NCBI GenBank assembly: GCA_045805605.1
Contig: JBJMKX010000081.1
Location: 1 to 18,621 of the forward strand
Direction of reading: 5' to 3'
DNA length: 18,621 nucleotides
From: DATBDE01 sp045805605
GTDB lineage: Bacteria; Actinomycetota; Thermoleophilia; Solirubrobacterales; Solirubrobacteraceae
The notes under the pieces were generated by a model. The model made no database searches, was not told the origin of the DNA, and saw only the letters and a list, made by a program, of their open reading frames with translations. Positions 14,058-18,621 of this stretch are shown here, one piece after another. The position numbers and the translations under genes are program-made. Numbering within the stretch: the stretch's first letter is position 1; each line of letters begins with the position of its first letter.

Positions 14058-15518
14058 TCAGCGCCTCTTCCACTGAGCCGAGCCGGCGTCCCATTCGGTG
14101 TAGGTATAGGGATTGTCGAGGACTTTGGTCTCCGGAATGTCGGGATGCATACCGGAGATCCACTCCTCCTCGCCGAGCTGGCGCATGGCGAACTCAACGG
14201 TCTCCTCGACCGCGCGCCGCGCCGCGTGGAGGTCGACGGCCACCAGCCGATGCGCATGCTTCACGACGCGTCCGTTGACGAGCACCGTGTGGACATCGCC
14301 GCGCTGGGCCTGGAAGGCGACGTGCCCGTAGGGCTGCAGGATCGGAAACATCGCCGGCGACTCCTGGTTCTTGATGAGGACGATGTCCGCCTTCTTGCCG
14401 GGCTCGAGGCTCCCGACGATCGCGTCGAGACCGAGCGCCTTGCTGCCGCCGCGCGTCGCCCAGTCGACCACGTGCTCGGCGCGAAGGTGGTGGTTCGTGA
14501 CCGTCTCCTGGCGGGCGTGAGCCTCCAGATGCTCTCGGGAGCGGTCCGCGCCAAGGGTGCTCCGCATGGCCGAGAAGAGGTCGCAGCTCCACCACGTGCT
14601 CGTGTCCATCGACAGCGACACGGGAATGCCGTGTTGGCGGAGCCGCCACGTCGGCGGGTAGCCCTGTCCGGCGCTCTGCTCGCTCTCGGTGGACACGGAC
14701 GCCGAGCCGCCCGTGGCGGCGATGCGGTGGTAGGAGTCCTCGTCCAGCGTGGCGGCGTGCACGTAGATGGTCTCCGGCGTCATGAAGCCGTGCTCGTGCA
14801 TCAGCCGGATGCCGTCGTCATTCGTCGCGCCCCAGACGCCGGCATGCGTCGTCACGGGGACGCCGAGCTCCCGCGCGACCTCGAAGGCGGCCTTCTCGGG
14901 GAACGCCGGGTCGCCCGTGACGTCGAACGCCATCTGGAACCCGAGCATGTCGCCGCCGCCGTCCAGGCGCCGCTGGACGAAGCTCCGGAAGTCGGGTGAG
15001 GTCGCCCACTCCCAGGGTCCCTGCTGGAGGTTGCCGTAGGCGAGGATGAACCGGCCCGGCACCGCCTCCAGGGCGTCCACGGCGGCGTCGGCATGGTCCA
15101 CCGTCTGCAGGCCGTGCGACCAGTCCACGGTCGTCGTGACCCCGGCATCGAGCGATTCGATGGCCGACAGGAGGTTGCCCGCGTACACATCCTGTGGGCG
15201 GAAGATCTTTCCCCACTCCAGGTAGAACCACGTGAAGTACTGCGCGAGCGTCCAGTCCGCCCCATAGCCGCGGAGCGCCGTCTGCCACATGTGGCGGTGC
15301 GTGTCGATCATGCCTGGCATCACGATGCCCCCCGACGCATCGATCTCGAACGCCTCGTCGGGGGCCTCCAGGTCCGTCCCCACTGCGGCGATGCGCTCGT
15401 CGATCACGAGCACATCCGCGTCGTCGAGGATCTGGTGCCCGTCGTTCATGGTCAGCACCTTCCCTCGGCGCAAGACGAGCGGACGGCCGTGCTCGGGGGT
15501 AGGGGCATCGGGGCTCAT
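14058..15518 (-). CDS. Metal-dependent amidohydrolase (chlorohydrolase/deaminase type)
   Basis: 486 residues of the amidohydrolase superfamily, in the TrzN/AtzB/SAH deaminase/guanine deaminase branch. Metal and catalytic residues visible: DTHRHMWQ with His74 and His76, TTHAG with His225, YVHAATL with His254, and SMDTSTWW with Asp305; Glu278/280 lie in STESEQSAG. The start has LVLRRGKVLTMNDG and VMPGMIDTH, and the end has LEPGKKADIVLI, the composite beta-sandwich found in this group. The lack of lysine carboxylation motifs points to a mononuclear metal site. AAGGAG (15534-15529) supports the ATG at 15518. Expected chemistry is hydrolytic loss of an amino, amide or halide group from an aromatic or N-heterocyclic ring. 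In this operon it likely prepares the ring for hydroxylation or cleavage. Confidence 0.87.
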   Translation of the reverse strand: MSPDAPTPEHGRPLVLRRGKVLTMNDGHQILDDADVLVIDERIAAVGTDLEAPDEAFEIDASGGIVMPGMIDTHRHMWQTALRGYGADWTLAQYFTWFYLEWGKIFRPQDVYAGNLLSAIESLDAGVTTTVDWSHGLQTVDHADAAVDALEAVPGRFILAYGNLQQGPWEWATSPDFRSFVQRRLDGGGDMLGFQMAFDVTGDPAFPEKAAFEVARELGVPVTTHAGVWGATNDDGIRLMHEHGFMTPETIYVHAATLDEDSYHRIAATGGSASVSTESEQSAGQGYPPTWRLRQHGIPVSLSMDTSTWWSCDLFSAMRSTLGADRSREHLEAHARQETVTNHHLRAEHVVDWATRGGSKALGLDAIVGSLEPGKKADIVLIKNQESPAMFPILQPYGHVAFQAQRGDVHTVLVNGRVVKHAHRLVAVDLHAARRAVEETVEFAMRQLGEEEWISGMHPDIPETKVLDNPYTYTEWDAGSAQWKRR

Positions 15519-15564
15519 GCGCGCTGCGCTCCTTCCGGTCGGGCTGTCGATGTGGTCGTGCAGG

Positions 15565-16506
15565 TCACGGGACCAGCACCATCTTCGCGCCGCCGGCCGC
15601 CCGCCGCTGGCGGTCCCACGCCGCTGCCACGTCGTCGAGGGCCAGGCGGTTCACATCGACCGTGATGTCGCCGTTTGCCGCGTGCTCGGTCAAGCGGAGG
15701 TATGCGTCCCGCTTTACCTCGATCGGCGGATGGGCCACCGAGAAACCGCGGATGTCGAGCGACGCCGATCTGATCAGTGGCGCCGGCAAGAGGATCTCCT
15801 CACCGGCCATGTTGCCGACCTCCACGTGGCGCGCGCGGCGCCCTGCGACCTTCATGGCCGCGACCGCCGGGACGCCCCACAGCATGTCGATCGTCACGTC
15901 GACGTCGCCGCGCGCGGCCTCCCGGAAGGAGGCGACGAGGTCGTCGGCGGTGTCGACCTCGACGATCGCATCGGCTCCGCGCTCCAGCAGTCGAGGCAGC
16001 CGGTCTCCCGCTCGGTCCGCCGCGACAACGCGCTCGGCGCCCAGCGTCTTCGCGACCTGCACCGCGACGCTGCCGGCGGCGCCCGTGGCACCGAGGATGA
16101 GGACGGTCTCGCCGCGCTGCAGCTCGGCGCGCCAGGCGAGCGACAGCCAGGCTGCCAGCCCGGTGTTCCCGAGCGCTGCGGCGACCACGTCGTCGACGCC
16201 CTCGGCAACGTCGAGGAGCGCGTCGCTCGGCACCAGCGTCCTTTCGGCCATCGAGCCGTAGGGCTGGACGGTCGCGTCGAAGTACACGCGCCGGCCGTCT
16301 TCGAGCCGGCCCACGCCGTCCGAGCCCACGACGCACGGCAGCGGGGGCGGTCCGGTGTAGAAGCTGCCAGACGCCTTGTGAAGGTCGAGGTGGTGCAGCC
16401 CCGAGGCCAGAACATGCACTGTGACGCAGCCGGGGAGGTCGCCGGGTTCGTCGAAGTCCTCCACCCGCGGGGTGGCTCCGTAATCGCGAAGGACGGCAGC
16501 GCGCAA
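15565..16506 (-). CDS. Zinc-independent MDR (quinone reductase-like) oxidoreductase
   Basis: 313 residues of the medium-chain dehydrogenase/reductase superfamily. The nucleotide site is LILGATGAAGSVAVQVAK (136-153), preceded by GNTGLAAWLSL (113-123). The catalytic zinc cysteine and the GHE motif are missing (PCVVGSDGVG instead), and there is no four-Cys structural zinc lobe, so it belongs with NADPH:quinone reductases and enoyl reductases rather than alcohol dehydrogenases. I chose the TTG at 16506 because the family start (RAAVLRDYGATP) follows at once; AGAGGATGG lies about 12 bases upstream. The same frame stays open upstream to 17385, but that part reads as shifted LuxR remnant, not MDR. 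It heads the operon, 46 bases before the amidohydrolase. A plausible role is reducing a double bond or quinone formed in the pathway. Confidence 0.85.
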   Translation of the reverse strand: MRAAVLRDYGATPRVEDFDEPGDLPGCVTVHVLASGLHHLDLHKASGSFYTGPPPLPCVVGSDGVGRLEDGRRVYFDATVQPYGSMAERTLVPSDALLDVAEGVDDVVAAALGNTGLAAWLSLAWRAELQRGETVLILGATGAAGSVAVQVAKTLGAERVVAADRAGDRLPRLLERGADAIVEVDTADDLVASFREAARGDVDVTIDMLWGVPAVAAMKVAGRRARHVEVGNMAGEEILLPAPLIRSASLDIRGFSVAHPPIEVKRDAYLRLTEHAANGDITVDVNRLALDDVAAAWDRQRRAAGGAKMVLVP

Positions 16507-16550
16507 CGGCCGAATCTTCCATCCTCTCGCAACGTGGCGCCAGGCGGGGG

Positions 16551-16574
16551 CGTGAACCGTGGTCCGGGTTCGCG
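16551..16574. promoter_or_regulatory. Operator-like inverted repeat ahead of the catabolic operon
   Basis: CGTGAACC (16551-16558) and GGTTCGCG (16567-16574) are inverted arms with one mismatch around an 8-base centre, 45-68 bases upstream of the TTG of the first operon gene. The 130-base gap between this gene and the LuxR remnant must hold the operon promoter, but I cannot assign clear -35/-10 boxes. A regulator site is inference. Confidence 0.35.
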
Positions 16575-16636
16575 CCCTCTTAGCACGACGGCCTCGACCT
16601 CGGTTTCGAGACCCTTGTCCTAGAGACCGAATTGCC

Positions 16637-17160
16637 TCAGGCCTGATCCCCACCGACACCGCGTGTGCCGCCCTTCGCGCGCGAGCGCACGCCCAGTTTG
16701 CGGAACACGCGCGAAAGGACCGTCTCGATCGTCTTCTCGCTGAGGGACAGGCGCGTTGCGATCTCGCGGTTTGTTCGGCCGTCGGCGACCAGGCCGGCGA
16801 CTTCGCGCTCGCGTGGCTCAGCGCACCGACACCGTGGTTGGCGCCAGCTCGCTCGCCGCCCCGGCCCACCCGCCGGCCCAGGCGGCGCTGCTCGCGCAGG
16901 GCGTCGTCGCGCAGGCGCGCGGCTCCCGATCTCGGGCTGCGCGCTCTCACGGTGAGCACCGGCCAGCGCCTGTCCCAGCCACCTCGCCGAAGGCGTGCTC
17001 CGCCTCGTCGGGCTCGCCCCGAGACGAAGCCGCAGAGGTCGCGCTGACCGGCGATCGCGGCCTCTTGGCCGGCGAGGCCACGCGGGCTGGCGAGTAAGCC
17101 GGAGGGGCAGCCATGGCCCGCCCTGAGCGGGCGCAAGCTCGGATTTCCGCTTCCCGTCCC
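16637..17160 (-). pseudogene. LuxR-type (LAL-like) transcriptional regulator, C-terminal remnant with frameshifts
   Basis: From 16819 to the TGA at 16637 one minus-strand frame encodes a clear LuxR helix-turn-helix: PREREVAGLVADGRTNREI, then ATRLSLSEKTIETVLSRVFR and KLGVRSRA. Directly upstream the family's linker (LREQRRLGRRVGRGG, then GVGALS) continues in a different frame. One extra base near 16815 would restore ALSPREREV. Further upstream, TPR-like pieces (GEPDEAEHAFGEVAG near 17010, REAEIRA near 17145) sit in a third frame. This is the pattern of the large ATPase-TPR-LuxR regulators, reduced to its end and broken at least twice. It lies directly upstream of the operon on the same strand and may once have controlled it. 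Sequencing error could explain one shift, less easily the missing N-terminal ATPase part. Confidence 0.7.
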
Positions 17161-17704
17161 CTTGCGTATATCGCGTCGATGGCGGCCACCCACATCGCCG
17201 CAGTCTGCGGGGACTCGACGGCGAGCGCTCACCGCCGCGCTGGTGAGCCCGGCCATTGCAGACCCCAAGCCGGCGCGCGAGTTGGCTGCCCTCATGTGGT
17301 CATGCGATCGGCTCAGGAGACGGATGGTGGCGATGCGGTTTGGCCGTATGTTGGATAGGTATTCGCGCGTTGATCGACAGGTCATCGGCCCTCGTCACGT
17401 AGCGTGCGTGCCCGCTGACGGCGCCGATCACGCCATGCCGGAGGCCGCCTCCGTGGCAGGTGCTTGGCTGCAGTGATTGCGGTTCGGTCGGTCATTGGAT
17501 GGTCGCCACTCGGCCCCCGGTGAGGGTCACCCGCGCACGGAGTTCGGGATGCCGTCCGGACTCGCGGGAAACCGGCCCACGCCGGCACCTCTGAGAGCGA
17601 TCGGACAATGACCGCGTGCTTCGGATCGGGCCGGCAGGGAGCGACCTCCTCGGGGCGTGCGCGAGCAACGAACTCGTCGCAGTGGCGACGACTTCCCGAG
17701 CACT

Positions 17705-17720
17705 AATCGTGCGCACGATT
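17705..17720. promoter_or_regulatory. Perfect 16-bp palindrome, operator candidate
   Basis: AATCGTGCGCACGATT is a perfect 16-base palindrome. The TCGT...ACGA core resembles sites of homodimeric GntR/TetR-class repressors. It is about 130 bases upstream of the promoter proposed at 17848-17874 and has no recognised gene beside it; its target is unknown. Confidence 0.4.
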
Positions 17721-17847
17721 TGCCGCCTCAAGACGGCGATTGCGGGGACAGGCGATCAGCACGTCCGGCCGCCCCGGAAGTCAGCGATCAGCCGCCTGCT
17801 TGTGCCGCCTGCTGGTGCGATTTGATGGTGAGTTTTTACTCCATCAC

Positions 17848-17874
17848 TCAAGCGGTTTACCCCATTCCCGAACG
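17848..17874 (+). promoter_or_regulatory. Candidate sigma28 (FliA/WhiG-like) promoter
   Basis: TCAA (17848-17851), exactly 15 bases, then CCCGAACG (17867-17874) partly match the FliA/WhiG consensus TAAA-N15-GCCGATAA (correct spacing, three of four and four of eight positions). It would give a leader of about 190 bases before the GTG at 18068. Weak match; a guess. Confidence 0.25.
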
Positions 17875-17903
17875 TCGATGGAGGTTCGTCAAAGGTCGAC
17901 CAA

Positions 17904-17921
17904 CTCGGCGCCTCAGCCGAG
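17904..17921 (+). repeat. Hairpin in the leader of the secreted repeat protein
   Basis: CTCGGC (17904-17909), GCCTCA loop, GCCGAG (17916-17921) form a perfect 6-base stem. A second stem, CCCC-GGAC-GGGG, lies at 17994-18005. Both sit in the presumed untranslated leader of the gene at 18068. I could not match the leader to a known riboswitch class. Confidence 0.4.
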
Positions 17922-18067
17922 GGCTCGGGCAGTCCGCAGAATGCTTTTTGGGCGTTCCGGTTCTCACCAGGGCCGGGCGAGCGAGTTTCGGCTCCCCGGA
18001 CGGGGGTAGACGCCGCGAAAGGGAAAGGCACGACGCCTGACCCTGACCCGTTCTTGGAGGTCGGTGC

Positions 18068-18621
18068 GTGCAGGACCCGGATAGGACGTTCGCTGATCGC
18101 GTGTTTTGGAGGAGCACGCCCCTTCGGCGATGGATTGTCCTGTGCTTGGCGGTAGTCGCCGCCGCCGGTCTGTTCGGCGTCCTTCCGGGTATTGCCCAGG
18201 CTCTGGACACGAGCTCCGTGCCGACCGGGACGACCGCTTCGGTCGACACCAGCGGCTCGACAAGCACCTCAGTCGATGTCGGCACTTCGAGCGGGACGAC
18301 CAGCTCCACCAGCGCCTCGGTCGACACGAGTACGACGAGCGGCACGAGCAGCTCCACCAGCGGCTCGGTCGACACCACCGCGTCGACCGACACCAGCACC
18401 GGCTCGACCGACACCACCGCGTCGACCACCAGCGGGTCGACCGACACCAGCGCCTCCACCACCGGCTCGACCGACACCACCGCGTCGACCACCGGCTCGA
18501 CCGACACCACCGCGTCGACCACCAGCGCGTCGACCGACACCACCGTCACCGGCAGCCTCGCCGGCTCGACCGACACCACCCTGACCGGCAGCCTCGCCGG
18601 CTCGACCGACACCACCCTGAC
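18068..18621 (+). CDS. Secreted Ser/Thr/Asp-rich repeat protein (C-terminus cut by window edge)
   Basis: The visible 184 residues begin with a basic stretch (about 1-25, ending TPLRRW), a hydrophobic core WIVLCLAVVAAAGLFGVLPG (25-44) and a likely signal peptidase site at IAQA-LD (about 48). Everything after that is low-complexity Ser, Thr, Asp and Gly: imperfect, then exact copies of TGSTDTTAST, then TGSLAGSTDTTL. GGAGG (18056-18060) lies seven bases before the GTG at 18068, which sets the start. Such regions form extended, often glycosylated wall spacers or stalks; a functional domain could follow beyond the edge. No cysteine follows the signal, so it is not a lipoprotein. The opposite strand also has a long open frame, but only as a by-product of the repeats. 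Function unknown. Confidence 0.8.
   Translation, partial: MQDPDRTFADRVFWRSTPLRRWIVLCLAVVAAAGLFGVLPGIAQALDTSSVPTGTTASVDTSGSTSTSVDVGTSSGTTSSTSASVDTSTTSGTSSSTSGSVDTTASTDTSTGSTDTTASTTSGSTDTSASTTGSTDTTASTTGSTDTTASTTSASTDTTVTGSLAGSTDTTLTGSLAGSTDTTL
18398..18619 (+). repeat. In-frame tandem 30-base and 36-base repeats
   Basis: A 30-base unit coding for TGSTDTTAST occurs exactly at 18398-18427, 18461-18490 and 18491-18520, the last two in tandem. A 36-base unit coding for TGSLAGSTDTTL occurs exactly twice in tandem at 18548-18583 and 18584-18619, and probably continues past the window. All keep the reading frame, so copy number can change by recombination or slippage without breaking the protein. 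Confidence 0.9.

Larger units (their letters stand above)
17200..18067. other. Gene-poor region of about 0.87 kb
   Basis: No protein of a recognisable family was found on either strand. A minus-strand frame (17492-17731, 79 codons) ends with RHPELRARVTLTGGRVATIQ, which looks protein-like, but I cannot place it. The region is somewhat richer in A/T than its neighbours, with a perfect palindrome, a promoter candidate and hairpins listed separately. It may be decayed sequence continuing from the LuxR remnant plus the control region of the secreted repeat protein. Confidence 0.5.

Noticed and set aside
15565..17385. A 606-residue fusion protein with the MDR oxidoreductase at its C-terminus
   Set aside because: The same frame is open upstream, but that part has no MDR character and overlaps LuxR remnant sequence whose real frame is different; the MDR family start falls at the TTG at 16506.
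17830..18067. Cyclic di-AMP or cyclic di-GMP riboswitch before the secreted protein
   Set aside because: I looked for the conserved core stretches of both classes and did not find them; only generic stems are visible.
17857..18615. Minus-strand Val-rich repeat protein opposite the Ser/Thr-rich gene
   Set aside because: It is a mirror of the in-frame repeats; the plus frame has a ribosome site, a signal peptide and a sensible composition.
18398..18619. CRISPR-like repeat array
   Set aside because: Units are contiguous or nearly so, in frame with coding sequence, without unique spacers.
1..18621. tRNA or rRNA genes, insertion sequences, integrases or attachment sites
   Set aside because: None recognised on either strand; no transposase motifs or terminal repeats were seen.

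Overview
The window reads as chromosomal DNA of a very GC-rich actinobacterium. GTG and TTG starts are common, genes are packed with 1-4 base overlaps, and the protein set (Cys-type CcmE, MatB close to the Streptomyces enzyme, intradiol dioxygenase operon) would suit the Thermoleophilia/Solirubrobacterales or a relative. That placement is inference from gene style, not from a marker gene.

Region 1 (1-5098) is a c-type cytochrome and heme locus. On the minus strand ccmE and ccmF (cut by the window edge) leave a 71-base divergent promoter region. On the plus strand it drives a secreted di-heme cytochrome, ccmC, a ccmD-like small membrane protein and hemA (glutamyl-tRNA reductase), nearly all touching or overlapping. 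Heme synthesis, export, attachment and one client cytochrome are thus encoded together. CcmE carries Cys and Phe where the classical protein has heme-binding His and Tyr. The two divergent promoters share their -10 region, and a perfect inverted repeat sits over one -35 box.

Region 2 (5359-8716) is a plus-strand cassette: class II fructose-bisphosphate aldolase, a CbbY-like HAD phosphatase, DhaL and DhaK, closed by a strong GC hairpin. No phosphoryl-donor subunit DhaM is seen. The set would phosphorylate dihydroxyacetone or a similar short ketose and feed it into aldol condensation.

Region 3 (16506 down to 8940, minus strand) is a seven-gene catabolic operon: zinc-free MDR oxidoreductase, amidohydrolase, hydroxyquinol/catechol-type intradiol dioxygenase, fumarylacetoacetase-family hydrolase, polysaccharide-deacetylase-fold hydrolase, core-MetE-like methyltransferase and malonyl-CoA synthetase. 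The combination suggests breakdown of an amino/amide- and possibly methoxy-substituted aromatic compound to malonate, then malonyl-CoA. I do not recognise it as a described pathway; it is the best candidate here for something new.

Region 4 (16637-18067) holds a decayed or frameshifted LuxR-type regulator upstream of the operon, then about 0.9 kb without a recognisable gene but with a perfect 16-bp palindrome and hairpins. Region 5 (18068 to the edge) is the start of a secreted Ser/Thr/Asp-rich repeat protein, with exact tandem 30- and 36-base repeats.
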